Source: Roseibium denhamense
Lineage (GTDB): Bacteria; Pseudomonadota; Alphaproteobacteria; Rhizobiales; Stappiaceae
NCBI RefSeq assembly: GCF_009711415.1
Contig: NZ_SMLZ01000094.1
Coordinates: forward strand, 1 to 48,808
Direction: 5' to 3'
DNA: 48,808 nucleotides
The position numbers and the translations under genes are program-made. Positions 26,552 to 35,059 of the stretch are shown here, in pieces. Numbering within the stretch: position 1 is the first letter of the stretch; each line of letters opens with the position of its first letter. The notes beneath the pieces are model-generated. The model was not told the origin of the DNA. It was given only the letters and a program-made list of their open reading frames with translations, and made no database searches.

Positions 26552-26965
26552 TTATGCGGTTAGCCGCACCTTTCCGGTGCTGTCCAAAACAGAATCGAAG
26601 CGAATTCTGACAGACCTGCCGCCATATTCGAGGTCTGCTTCGACGTTGAACACAAATTCTAACGGTTTATCCGGGTCTTCGATGGAACGGACAACGGGAT
26701 TTCTGAGCCGGGGCTCAAACATCTGGATCTGCCGTTCAATGTCGCGGCACAGCTCGGCAGCCGTATCCTTGTGACTTTGATTGACTGAGTTGAAATCGGC
26801 AAGACCGAAGTCTGGCCGCGTTTCGCAACATCCCGACATTGAATTGAGCAGGATGCGGAGATCTTCGAGGATGCTGTCCATAAGCGCGGCTTCGAACTGA
26901 TCCAGCGACGTGTACTGGCCCTCGGTCACATCTTGCTCAAGGCGCTGCAAAAGCGATATCGCCAA
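26552..26965 (-). CDS. tssE: TssE gp25-like baseplate protein
   Basis: A 137-residue TssE, related to the T4 gp25 lysozyme-like baseplate protein that starts sheath assembly. Visible signatures: DLRILLNSMSGCCETRPDFG near the middle and FEPRLRNPVV, equivalent to the gp25 YEPRL motif. The start is TTG 26965, set by a near-perfect AAGGAGG ribosome binding site at 26971-26977, five bases upstream. It follows tssC after about 100 bases that contain a hairpin. Confidence 0.92.
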   Translation of the reverse strand: MAISLLQRLEQDVTEGQYTSLDQFEAALMDSILEDLRILLNSMSGCCETRPDFGLADFNSVNQSHKDTAAELCRDIERQIQMFEPRLRNPVVRSIEDPDKPLEFVFNVEADLEYGGRSVRIRFDSVLDSTGKVRLTA

Positions 26966-26990
26966 CCCGGCCTCCTTCCGAAACAGAACA

Positions 26991-27011
26991 GGGTGCCAAC
27001 CAATGGCACCC
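26991..27011 (-). promoter_or_regulatory. Hairpin between tssC and tssE
   Basis: A perfect 7-bp stem, GGGTGCC (26991-26997) and GGCACCC (27005-27011), encloses a 7-base loop between tssC and tssE. There is no proper T-run, so it may be an mRNA stabiliser or weak attenuator that leaves more sheath transcript than baseplate transcript. Confidence 0.45.
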
Positions 27012-27068
27012 TATCCAGATCATGGCACCCGGCGCAACGCATGCGCAAAACGCCGGGGTTCAGCTCAA

Positions 27069-28556
27069 TCAGGCTTTGTCCAGCTTGCCCTTCAGGGACA
27101 GGGTAAAGTCTGCGCCCATGTACTTGAAGTGCGGCTGCACCGCCATGCCGACGCTGTACCAGCCTGGTTCGCCCTCGACATCCGATACGGTGATCGATGC
27201 CTTGCGCAGCGGACGGCGCGACCTGACGTCTGCAGACGGATTGTCCTGATCGGAAACGTACTGACGGATCCAGTTGTTCAGCTCTGATTCCAGCTCGCCG
27301 CGATTCTTCCAGCTGCCGATGTTCTCCCGCTGAAGCACTTTGATGTAGTGTGCTAGGCGGTTGATGATCATCATGTATGGCAGTTGCGTGCCGAGCTTGT
27401 AGTTCAGCTCCGCGTCTTTGCCTTCCGGCGTGTTGCCGAAGAACTTCGGCTTCTGGACAGAGTTTGCGGAGAAGAAGGCCGCATTGTCCGAGCCTTTGCG
27501 CATGGTCAGCGAAATGAAGCCCTGTTCGGCCAGTTCGTATTCCTTGCGGTCGGAAACCAGAACCTCGGTCGGGATCTTGCTCTGAAGCTGACCCATCGAT
27601 TCAAAATTATGGACCGGCAGATCCTCAACGGCACCGCCGGACTGCGGACCAATGATGTTCGGGCACCAGCGGAACTTCGCAAAGCTGTCGGTCAGCTTGG
27701 TGGCCAATGCGAAGGAGGCATTGCCCCACAGGTAATTGTCGCTCTTGCCGCCGGCTTCCTCTTCATAGTTGAAGGCTTTGACCGGAACTGTCTCGGGGCC
27801 ATATGGGGTGCGCAGCATGAAGCGCGGCATGGCCAAGGCGAAATAACGGGAATCTTCCGACTCGCGGAAGGAGTTCCACTTGGCGTATTTCGGACCTTCG
27901 AAGATGGACTCCATGTCCTTCAGGTTCGGGATCTCTTCGAAACTGTCGACACCGAACATGCTCGGCGCAGCCGCCGCAATGAACGGCGCATGGGACATGG
28001 CGCCAACGCTTGCACAATATTGCGCGAGTTTGATGTCCTGCTGGCCCGGGCCGAAATCATAGTTGGTGACAACGGCACCAACCGGCTGACCACCGAACTG
28101 GCCGTACTCGGCCGTGTAGATATGCTTGTAGAGGCCCGACTTGACCACTTCAGGGCTGTCTTCGAAATCTTCCAGCAGCTCATCTTTCGAAACGCTCATC
28201 ATTTCGAACTTTATGTTCTGGCGGAAGTCCGTGCGATCGACAGTAAACTTCAGGCTTTTCCAGGCGGACTCCAGCGTCTGGAAGTCCTTGTGGTGAAGGA
28301 TCTGGTCAACCTGCGCGGAGAGCTTGCGGTCAATCTCGGTGATCATCATGTCAACGGCGGCGCCGGAGACCTGGCTTTGGCCGTCTGTCGGCTTCAGCAG
28401 TTCGGAGATAAAGGCGGCTACGCCCTTTTTGGCGACATCGTATCCGTCATCGCTCGGCGCGAGCTTTGTCTCTTGAAGAATCTGATCCAGTAGGGATGCA
28501 TCCAACTCTTCGGTCTGCGCAGCAGCGCCTTGTTGCTGGTTTTCAGTATCAGCCAT
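27069..28556 (-). CDS. tssC: TssC contractile sheath large subunit
   Basis: A 495-residue TssC (VipB/ImpC), which pairs with TssB to build the contractile sheath around the Hcp tube. Family landmarks: ILHHKDFQTLESAWKSLKF, FGGQPVGAVVTNYDFG, SHAPFIAAAAPSMFG, WNSFRESEDSRYFALAMPRF and the C-terminal PGWYSVGMAVQPHFKYMG. The length is standard. It follows tssB by about 80 bases. This is the canonical copy; a divergent TssC-like half also exists in the fusion protein at 10632-12425. Confidence 0.96.
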   Translation of the reverse strand: MADTENQQQGAAAQTEELDASLLDQILQETKLAPSDDGYDVAKKGVAAFISELLKPTDGQSQVSGAAVDMMITEIDRKLSAQVDQILHHKDFQTLESAWKSLKFTVDRTDFRQNIKFEMMSVSKDELLEDFEDSPEVVKSGLYKHIYTAEYGQFGGQPVGAVVTNYDFGPGQQDIKLAQYCASVGAMSHAPFIAAAAPSMFGVDSFEEIPNLKDMESIFEGPKYAKWNSFRESEDSRYFALAMPRFMLRTPYGPETVPVKAFNYEEEAGGKSDNYLWGNASFALATKLTDSFAKFRWCPNIIGPQSGGAVEDLPVHNFESMGQLQSKIPTEVLVSDRKEYELAEQGFISLTMRKGSDNAAFFSANSVQKPKFFGNTPEGKDAELNYKLGTQLPYMMIINRLAHYIKVLQRENIGSWKNRGELESELNNWIRQYVSDQDNPSADVRSRRPLRKASITVSDVEGEPGWYSVGMAVQPHFKYMGADFTLSLKGKLDKA

Positions 28557-28635
28557 GTTTGCGGTCTCTAAGTCTGTCGTGGTCGGTAAAGGTGCGAGCA
28601 GAGGAACGCGCTCGCGCGGTCCCCGTCAGCAGCGA

Positions 28636-29154
28636 TTACTCGCCGTCGGCCGGCTTGTCGCTTGCGTTGGTGAGTTCGGCCAGCAGCTTTTCCCGCGCAG
28701 CGTCATCGCCCAGAACGTTCTGGATCGCCTTGCGGAAGGCCGGCACATTGCCCAGCGGCCCTTTAAGCGCAACCAGCGCTTCACGCAGCTCAAGGAGCTT
28801 GTTGAGCTCCGGTGTCTGGCGCACGACAGCCTCGGGGGAAAAGTCGGCAAGGCTATCGAATTTCAGCGACACGGCCAGCTTCGGATCTTCTTCGCCTTCA
28901 ACCGGGTCCACCAGCTTGTTCTCAGTAGACAAGTCCAGCTTCAGGTCATGACCTTTCATCACCTCGTTGAAGTTGTCCTTGTTAATGCTGATCAGTTCGC
29001 GGTCTTCGACAGGTGTGTCATCCGGGCGCATGGTGTAATCGCCCAGCATGACCAGCTTCAGCGGAAGTTCGACTTCTTCCTTAGCATCCCCGGTCGCAGG
29101 CTTGTATTTGATATTGACCCGCTCCTTGGGAGCGACTGAAGACTCTTTCGACAT
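28636..29154 (-). CDS. tssB: TssB contractile sheath small subunit
   Basis: A 172-residue TssB (VipA/ImpB). VNIKYKPATGDAKEEVELPL, then LVMLGDY and FDSLADFSPEAVVRQ, are typical of the family, which interlocks with TssC to form sheath protomers that ClpV recycles. It appears to be the first gene of the long leftward run to ppkA; a promoter should lie in 29155-29270, but I cannot point to clear boxes. Confidence 0.95.
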   Translation of the reverse strand: MSKESSVAPKERVNIKYKPATGDAKEEVELPLKLVMLGDYTMRPDDTPVEDRELISINKDNFNEVMKGHDLKLDLSTENKLVDPVEGEEDPKLAVSLKFDSLADFSPEAVVRQTPELNKLLELREALVALKGPLGNVPAFRKAIQNVLGDDAAREKLLAELTNASDKPADGE

Positions 29155-29275
29155 GGTTTTTCCTCATTTGGCCTGCCGCCCCCAGCGCTTGCCGCAGCGG
29201 CTTCATCGTCCTGGCCCCAAGACCTCCGGTTTTGGTCTTAAGTCCGCTTCATGTCATTTCTGTCTACTCAGGTAT

Positions 29276-29310
29276 TAAAAAAATGCCCACAAATACCAAA
29301 ATAACGGGCG
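29276..29310 (-). terminator. Possible rho-independent terminator after tssA
   Basis: Read on the minus strand, GCCC (29306-29309) pairs with GGGC (29285-29288) across a long loop and is followed by seven Ts. An alternative stem GGTATT/AATACC (29271-29276 and 29292-29297) overlaps it. The stem is short, so this is a weak call, but the position between tssA and tssB fits. Confidence 0.35.
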
Positions 29311-29336
29311 TTTTACGGCAGATTCAGCTTGCGCTC

Positions 29337-31025
29337 TCAACGCTTGCCCGTCAACTCGGCAGCTGCCGTCAGATCGAGAATAGACAGAGTTTCCATTACT
29401 GATGCCTTCAGAGGCACCAAATCCGCGTCAGAAACAAGCTGACGGATGTTCTTGTGATTGAGGCTTTGCCACGACAGCCGCGCCAGCTCCACGACAAGTT
29501 CCGGTTCCCACGAGGAGAGCTGGCGCGTTTCGGCAATCGACCGCAACTTCGACAATTGCGCGACCAACGGGTGCAGCACATCGAAGCGGAGACACAGCTC
29601 CGCAAGTTTCAACTGCGCCCGGAACCACTCCCGCTCAGACGGGCATGTGTCGCAATAGGTCTTCAGGACGCGCAAGCCCTCCACGATCTTACCGGACTGG
29701 GCCAGACCGGCTGCTTCCGAGGCAATGCCCAAGAGCGCATCGCTGCCTCCTCCGCCTCCGCCGCCGCTTCCGGACAGGTTTTCCGATATCCAGGCTTTGG
29801 TCTCCGCGCTCGCGAACGGCGTTCCGTCGCTAAACGCAAGGTCGAGCACCTCTGGCACGCGCCGGATGAAGCCTGACAACTCGCCCTCCACCAGCGCGGC
29901 AGCCGCCGCATAGTCATCGCCGAGCCCCTTGAGCGCCTCGGCGACCATGTGCTGGGTGTCGAGCCAGAAGGGCGACGAGATGAAGGCGGACTCAGCGGCC
30001 TTTGCCAGGCCCTCCATGTTTCCAGCGCCCTTGAGCGCCTGCAGTTCCGCAATTCTGTTTTTCTGCGGAGCCGGGAGGCTTGTCTTGCCACTATTGGCTG
30101 GCGGGGCCGCCAGAACACGGCCCCAAAGTGCAAACCGCGCACAATAATAACCGCGCGGGTCCGCGGGCGCATTTTGCCGGGCGGTCGTCGCCAGTTTGCT
30201 GGCTGCGTTGAAGAGTGACAGAAAACCGGAATTCAAATCACCGTCAGTCGCCACCTCAGGAATGTCGACCGGTGCGGCCGGGGCTGCCGGTGTTGGCGTC
30301 GGCGCTGGTGCTGCTTGAGCGGGTTCTGGCGCAGGGGCCGAAGAAGCTGGTGCATTTGCGGACGGTTCCGGTTCGCTTTGCGCCGGCGCAGCATCGGGTG
30401 CCGAAGCCGCGGCTTCCGCCTCCGCTTTCTTCCGCGCTTCTTCTTCAAGAGCGGCACGCGCGTCCTTGGCAAGCGGACGCAAGGCCCGGATCAGCGGCCC
30501 CAGTGCAGCGGACGATTTCGTGAATTTCTGTTCCAGCGCCGTATCAAGTTCCAGCAGGTAATCGTGCGCTTGAAGAGCGGCAAGCCCCTCCGCCCCTTCG
30601 GGCTTCTTGGCCTCCACCAGTGGGCCCAGCTTTTCCGCACACCAGTCGAAAGCGCCGGCCCGGCCACGCTCCCGGCGCACCGGCGGTACCAGTGTTTCCC
30701 AGTGCTCCTTGCTCATGTCCTCCAGGATTTTGATCCCGATGGCGAGGCCCTGATACCCCTCCTCCAGAAACAGCCCGTAGACAAGCCGCGTTGCCAGAAC
30801 CAGATCTTTCGACTTTTCCTGAATGACCTTGACCGTCTCGTCATTGAGCATTTTCCAATTGACTGCGGATGGCCCATCGATTTCCATTTTGCGGAATTCG
30901 GCTTCAAGTTCCTCGAACTCAGGCGTGTCGCGAAAGGCTTCCTGTCCGTCTCCATCGGCAATCGCGTGACGGCCGGCCTCGGCGCGCGGGTCCGTGAGTT
31001 CAGGAATTTGTAAGTCTTCCGCCAT
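29337..31025 (-). CDS. tssA: TssA/ImpA T6SS assembly protein
   Basis: A 562-residue TssA, which primes and coordinates polymerisation of the tube and sheath. The N-terminal ImpA domain is clear (AGRHAIADGDGQEAF, MEIDGPSAVNWKMLNDE, LVLATRLVYGLFLEEGYQGL). Residues 225-275 are a Pro/Ala-rich linker and a glycine run (GSGGGGGGGS) lies near residue 425. The C-terminal half is helical. ATG 31025 is used because AGGG precedes it by eight bases and similarity starts there; the frame is open for a further 25 codons. It is set apart from tssB by 182 bases and may have its own promoter in the divergent region to the right. Confidence 0.92.
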   Translation of the reverse strand: MAEDLQIPELTDPRAEAGRHAIADGDGQEAFRDTPEFEELEAEFRKMEIDGPSAVNWKMLNDETVKVIQEKSKDLVLATRLVYGLFLEEGYQGLAIGIKILEDMSKEHWETLVPPVRRERGRAGAFDWCAEKLGPLVEAKKPEGAEGLAALQAHDYLLELDTALEQKFTKSSAALGPLIRALRPLAKDARAALEEEARKKAEAEAAASAPDAAPAQSEPEPSANAPASSAPAPEPAQAAPAPTPTPAAPAAPVDIPEVATDGDLNSGFLSLFNAASKLATTARQNAPADPRGYYCARFALWGRVLAAPPANSGKTSLPAPQKNRIAELQALKGAGNMEGLAKAAESAFISSPFWLDTQHMVAEALKGLGDDYAAAAALVEGELSGFIRRVPEVLDLAFSDGTPFASAETKAWISENLSGSGGGGGGGSDALLGIASEAAGLAQSGKIVEGLRVLKTYCDTCPSEREWFRAQLKLAELCLRFDVLHPLVAQLSKLRSIAETRQLSSWEPELVVELARLSWQSLNHKNIRQLVSDADLVPLKASVMETLSILDLTAAAELTGKR

Positions 31026-31265
31026 ATGAAATGCCCTACGGATTCGGAGAGTTTGACTAAGGAGACATGTATAGAAATGCGAATCTAATCGCAGCAACAA
31101 GTCTCCGAGATTACAATGACTCTCACTTCACAGGAAATATGTCGCTTTGTTTCTAGTATTTCCGCACACAAACCGCATCCGGCTCAGATGCACCACATGC
31201 GCTTGCCCGTCCGGATAATGCTTGCGGCAACCATACATTTACGTGCCTGAAAGGACGCATAATTG
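31026..31265. promoter_or_regulatory. Divergent promoter region of tssA and the partner-switching cluster
   Basis: 240 non-coding bases between two genes that point away from each other, so both promoters should lie here. An imperfectly spaced inverted repeat GGAGAC/GTCTCC is visible in the tssA-proximal half. No confident -35/-10 pair was found. Confidence 0.4.
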
Positions 31266-31640
31266 ATGGCTGACACCCCTCACCTGACAATTGAGGACGA
31301 ATTCCAGGACGGTTTCCGAATCATCCGCCCCGCCGGAAAACTGGAGACCCTGACCGCGAAAGCCTTCGAGGCCCATTTGCGTGAGGCGGCCGGTGCCGAC
31401 AGCAACAGCCTTCTGATCGACATGACAGGCGTTGATTATGTGACCAGCTTCGGGCTGCGGTCACTGTTGATCATCACCAAGCAGATCGCTCCGGGCGGAC
31501 GAAAGCTTATCCTTTTCGGCGTCAACCCGTCCGTGCACGAAGTTCTGCGGATCTCTGGCTTCTTGAAAATCCTGACCGTCGCAGACAGCCGGGAAGCCGC
31601 TCTTGAGCTTGTGTCGCAAGATCCCCAGAAGGCTGGATGA
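31266..31640 (+). CDS. STAS-domain anti-sigma factor antagonist
   Basis: A 124-residue single STAS domain like SpoIIAA/RsbV. The strand-helix switch LLIDMTGVDYVTSFGLRSLL carries Ser 61 at the place phosphorylated in SpoIIAA (DSSG there, TSFG here). PGGRKLILFGVNPSVHEVLR and ISGFLKIL complete the fold. When unphosphorylated it should bind the ATPase encoded by the next gene and free that protein's partner. The start is ATG 31266, after AGGA at 31252-31255; TTG 31263 is also possible. It is the first gene of a signalling cluster directly beside tssA. Confidence 0.88.
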   Translation: MADTPHLTIEDEFQDGFRIIRPAGKLETLTAKAFEAHLREAAGADSNSLLIDMTGVDYVTSFGLRSLLIITKQIAPGGRKLILFGVNPSVHEVLRISGFLKILTVADSREAALELVSQDPQKAG

Positions 31641-31678
31641 TCATGATCAGAGTGACAGACTGACGGGACGCATCAGCC

Positions 31679-32107
31679 ATGCCGGAGGCGCAGCTACATC
31701 TCCTGGTCGCCAATGACTTGTCGGAACTTTCCCGGATATACGAGTTTATCGACCAGACTGCCGAAACCTGTGACCTGCCTGACGATACGCGCCGGTCGAT
31801 TGCCCTGGTGATCGAGGAATTGTTCTCAAACACAGTTTCCTACGGGTACCCATCTCGCACGAAAGATGAGATCCGGATCACCATCGAATGTGCACGCGAT
31901 GGCGTTACGATCCACCTGCTGGACAACGCCCAAACCTTCGACATCAGCGAAGCGCCCGTCCTGGATCTGACAAACGATAACATTGACGACATGAAAGTTG
32001 GCGGACTGGGTCTTTTCCTCGTCCATCAAATTTCCCGCGACATCCGCCACGAGCGGACTGAAAACGGGAATTCCATCACAATTGAGCTCGACATCGAGCG
32101 GTCCTGA
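31679..32107 (+). CDS. RsbW-type serine kinase/anti-sigma ATPase
   Basis: A 142-residue HATPase_c_2 protein of the RsbW/SpoIIAB kind. The N-box is VIEELFSNTVSYGY and the ATP-lid glycine motif is VGGLGLFLVHQ. It should phosphorylate the STAS protein encoded 38 bases upstream on serine and switch between that partner and a sigma factor or other target. No sigma factor gene is seen nearby, so the target is unknown. It converges on a SpoIIE-type phosphatase gene. Confidence 0.88.
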   Translation: MPEAQLHLLVANDLSELSRIYEFIDQTAETCDLPDDTRRSIALVIEELFSNTVSYGYPSRTKDEIRITIECARDGVTIHLLDNAQTFDISEAPVLDLTNDNIDDMKVGGLGLFLVHQISRDIRHERTENGNSITIELDIERS

Positions 32108-32146
32108 CAGCGCAGCCTAGAAAGGCAATCAGCAGTCCGCCGGGGC

Positions 32147-33085
32147 TTAGAACGCGAGTTCGATCATCGTGTAGTCGTCCGGCAGTTCCGCCTGCCCGGA
32201 GAGCCGCTTCAGCCAATCGTAAATGTGCCCGGCCACCGGCCCGGAAGCCGCCCTTGCCTCTTCCGCCAAGCCTTCCAGCGTCAGAACCGCGCTGTCGACA
32301 CCCTCAACTTCATAGGTGCCGTCGCTCAAGACCAGAAGCCGGTCTCCGGACTGCATCCGAACTTCGTCCTGTTCAAAGACCATGTCGCCTATTGCCCCAA
32401 TCACCATACCCTCGTCCGATCCGATGAAGGATGTCTGGACATTGCCGTCTTCGCCCTTGCGCAAGAGAACAGCCGCAGGGTGTCCGCCTGAGGCATATGC
32501 CAACATGCCGGTGGAGCGCTTGTAGACCCCGTACCAGATCGTGAAGAACATGTTGTTCTGCCGTTCCATCGGGAAGGCGTTGTTCAGCTTGAACAGGACT
32601 TCGGACGGATTGGAGAAATCAGTGTCCGGCAACGCGCAGGATCTCAGCACATTGATGATGGACACCGACAAAAGAGCCGCGCCGACGCCGTGACCGCAGA
32701 CGTCGATCAGGTAGATTGCAAAGTGGTCGGAATCCAGATCGTGGTAGCCAAAGGAGTCCCCGCCAAGTTCCGTCGATGGAACCAGGAGCCAATCCGCACG
32801 CGGTCCCTGCGCTCGCGGAGCCGGTAGGATCGACATTACGTAGCTGCCCGCATCCTTGAGTTCAGCTTCCAGGCGCTCCTGCGTCTGTTGCAGGAGGATG
32901 TTGTTTTCCGCAAGCTGATCTTCGACGGCCTCGCCATGTTCAATCGTTGCCTCATAAAGCAATTGCAGATCCGCATGTTCTGCCTTGAGCGCGTCGAGCT
33001 CAGCTTTCAGCTGATCGCGCTCGTTCTGCAAGGCTCCGGCGTCTTCTGCCATGCCCTTGGCAACTGATGACGTTGGCACAGTCAT
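32147..33085 (-). CDS. SpoIIE-type PP2C phosphatase with coiled-coil N-terminus
   Basis: A 312-residue soluble phosphatase. Residues 10-80 form a coiled coil (LQNERDQLKAELDALKAEHA). The rest is a SpoIIE/RsbU PP2C domain: ELGGDSFGYHDLD, YLIDVCGHGVGAALLSV, VLSDGTYEVE and PDDYTMIELAF, with the metal-binding Asp residues in place. It probably dephosphorylates a STAS protein of this cluster. I use ATG 33085, which has GAGGAA at 33095-33100 nine bases upstream. The frame is open to ATG 33214, but the extra 43 codons are AT-rich, have no ribosome binding site and do not resemble the family. Confidence 0.82.
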   Translation of the reverse strand: MTVPTSSVAKGMAEDAGALQNERDQLKAELDALKAEHADLQLLYEATIEHGEAVEDQLAENNILLQQTQERLEAELKDAGSYVMSILPAPRAQGPRADWLLVPSTELGGDSFGYHDLDSDHFAIYLIDVCGHGVGAALLSVSIINVLRSCALPDTDFSNPSEVLFKLNNAFPMERQNNMFFTIWYGVYKRSTGMLAYASGGHPAAVLLRKGEDGNVQTSFIGSDEGMVIGAIGDMVFEQDEVRMQSGDRLLVLSDGTYEVEGVDSAVLTLEGLAEEARAASGPVAGHIYDWLKRLSGQAELPDDYTMIELAF

Positions 33086-33359
33086 TTCCAACATTTCCTC
33101 AAAGTTGGCGGGTGCCGCACTGCATTCGCAGCCCCCAGAAACATGGAGACACAATATTTCCAACGTGCCACCGACCCGAATATCAGTTGTAATAACAATG
33201 CTTTTGGCATTCATGACAACGTGATTTCGCTATAGTACACCGACATATATGATCGCATCAGGAAATTCATAATAATTCATCGGGCTATATGTAGCGCGTC
33301 TACGAAAACTATGCTTAGAGAGTTTTAAGTCGGAAGCTCCCAAACCGAAGGTGCCAATC
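33086..33359. promoter_or_regulatory. Divergent AT-rich promoter region
   Basis: This lies between the leftward phosphatase and the rightward slr1658-like gene. It is clearly AT-rich, especially 33190-33330, and must hold two promoters. No specific boxes can be assigned. The part up to 33214 might be coding if the phosphatase uses its upstream ATG. Confidence 0.35.
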
Positions 33360-33884
33360 ATGCCCGAAGCGTCATACAGCCCGAGTTCGCCAAACCCGGC
33401 AGGGAACATGATTGAACTCGACCTGGATGTGCAAGACTTTGCGTCGGACTGGTCCAACTGCGATTCGATGTCGAGCTACGTCTCCCGCATGGTCTGCCAC
33501 AACCGGACTGACTCGCTGCTCTTTGCAAATCTCTATTCATCCGCGCTCAACGAGCTTCTTGAAACCGCTTTCCGGGTGCATGGCCGGACGGGACAGCTGG
33601 TGTGCCGCTTCCGCCGGACGGGCGACGTCGACCGGATTGAAATCGACATGCCGAGCGATGACGGGGTGCTGTCCTTCTATCAAGGGGCCGTGGACCTTGC
33701 CCGCGGGCCGGACGCACAAACCGTCTATCTCGACAAACTCTTCTCTTCTGATGTGCCGGACATGGCTTTGAGCCTGCTCGAGCTGAGCGTCGACTACGGG
33801 GCGGACCTGAGCCTGACCCGTGATGACCAAGCCCAGCGCCTCTGCCTTGCCGCTGAACTCGTTCTTGAGGAACCGAAACCTTGA
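33360..33884 (+). CDS. Degenerate slr1658/SiaB-like ATPase-fold regulator
   Basis: A 174-residue protein that matches the gene at 37453-37998 in length and pattern. LNELLETAFRVHG sits where LLNEILENAVKF (N-box) sits in that protein, and SLLELSVDYGADLSL aligns with LLTLMNDYDARLGW. The glycine-rich ATP lid is missing here, so it probably does not bind ATP normally. These proteins resemble the slr1658/SiaB (DUF6272) group that partners STAS-like proteins. ATG 33360 follows GAAGG by eight bases; GTG 33351 is an alternative. The stop overlaps the TTG start of the next gene, so the two are translationally coupled. Confidence 0.62.
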   Translation: MPEASYSPSSPNPAGNMIELDLDVQDFASDWSNCDSMSSYVSRMVCHNRTDSLLFANLYSSALNELLETAFRVHGRTGQLVCRFRRTGDVDRIEIDMPSDDGVLSFYQGAVDLARGPDAQTVYLDKLFSSDVPDMALSLLELSVDYGADLSLTRDDQAQRLCLAAELVLEEPKP

Positions 33885-35059
33885 TATCGTCCGACAATGC
33901 ACAGACCTTTGCCTGGCAATTCAACGAGAACGACCAGGAATTCTCGCTGCAGGGGTCACTGCGCCCGCAGCGGGTTGACGATCTGACCGGCTGCATGACG
34001 GCGCTCGAAAACGCCGTATCGACCGTGAAGGGCCGCTTTTATCTGAATGTCCGCCGTCTGGTGCGCATGAACAATGTCGCCTTCCAGGCGATCGCGCAGA
34101 AACTGGCGGATACCTGCACGAACCGCCCGGACCTCAACATTCAGATTACAACATCGAGTGTTGTCGGCTGGTCCACCCGCAAGTTTGCCGCCCTTCAGGC
34201 GACGAACGAGAACATCTCCGTCAGCGAATATGACAGCGAGTTCTATCCGGGACAGACGTTCCTCGAAGAAGGCGGCTTCATTCCGATCCTCAGAACTCAG
34301 ACCAAGCTGACCTGGCATCACGAGCGCGAGATCCTGCGGCGCCATGGTATGCAACCAGGCCTTCAAATGGCGGATATTTGCTGCGGAATCGGCGACTTTG
34401 CCGTGCTTGTTCAAAAGGAATTCGAGCCCGGCCGCCTGGTGGCCCTGGACCACTCCAAATCCAGCCTGGACTATGCCCGCAAGGTTGCCGACGAATTCGG
34501 CGTCCGCGGGATCGAATACGTCTTCGGCGATGCCTCGGAAATGCTGCTGGAGAGCAACCAGTTCGATTTCGTGACCTGCCGCCACTCCCTCCAGGTCTTC
34601 AACCACCCGGAGCACATCCTTCAAGAGCTTTTTAGGATCTGCAAGCCCGGCGGCCGCGTCTACATCACGAACGAGAAAAACTCCCATTGCCTTGGAGAAC
34701 CCCGCTCGGAAACCATCCAGTGGACCTATAACGAGGTCGCGAAACTCTGGGCCCATTTCGACATGGATATCGAGTTCGGCCCCAAGAGCCGCCGCTACCT
34801 TCAAGATGCCGGTTTCGACGACATCAAGATGGAAAGCTTCATGGTGACGAACCTGGATGGAAACCCGCAAGACTTTGCGGATATCATCCAGTCATGGGAA
34901 AACGTCTATGCCGGTCAGATGGCCGTCGAGCGCGGGGATAATCCCGAGTTCATCGCCCGCTTCCGGCAAGGATTTCAGGACCATATTTTCGCAGCCAAGC
35001 ACCCGAAAGGGTATGCTGGCTGGCCAATCTGGGTCGCCTCAGCACGGAAGCCGAAATAA
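33881..35059 (+). CDS. STAS-like (slr1659-type) domain fused to SAM-dependent methyltransferase
   Basis: A 392-residue two-domain protein. Residues 8-125 look like an slr1659-type STAS-like regulator: DQEFSLQGSLRP, then FYLNVRRLVRMNNVAFQAIA, matching the build of the 38030-38368 protein. Residues 150-290 are a class I methyltransferase: motif I ADICCGIGDFAVLVQ, the acidic LVALDHSKSSL, FDFVTCRHSLQVFNHPE and FRICKPGGRVYITNE. The substrate is unknown. The start is TTG 33881, which overlaps the previous stop and has GAGGAA eight bases upstream. The stop and next ATG share TAATG. Coupling of a signalling domain to a methyltransferase suggests a regulated output enzyme, which is an inference. Confidence 0.78.
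   Translation: MISSDNAQTFAWQFNENDQEFSLQGSLRPQRVDDLTGCMTALENAVSTVKGRFYLNVRRLVRMNNVAFQAIAQKLADTCTNRPDLNIQITTSSVVGWSTRKFAALQATNENISVSEYDSEFYPGQTFLEEGGFIPILRTQTKLTWHHEREILRRHGMQPGLQMADICCGIGDFAVLVQKEFEPGRLVALDHSKSSLDYARKVADEFGVRGIEYVFGDASEMLLESNQFDFVTCRHSLQVFNHPEHILQELFRICKPGGRVYITNEKNSHCLGEPRSETIQWTYNEVAKLWAHFDMDIEFGPKSRRYLQDAGFDDIKMESFMVTNLDGNPQDFADIIQSWENVYAGQMAVERGDNPEFIARFRQGFQDHIFAAKHPKGYAGWPIWVASARKPK

Noticed and set aside
27384..28493. A 369-codon open frame on the plus strand opposite tssC.
   Set aside because: It is a high-GC shadow of tssC; the sequence resembles no protein family and tssC is clearly the real gene.
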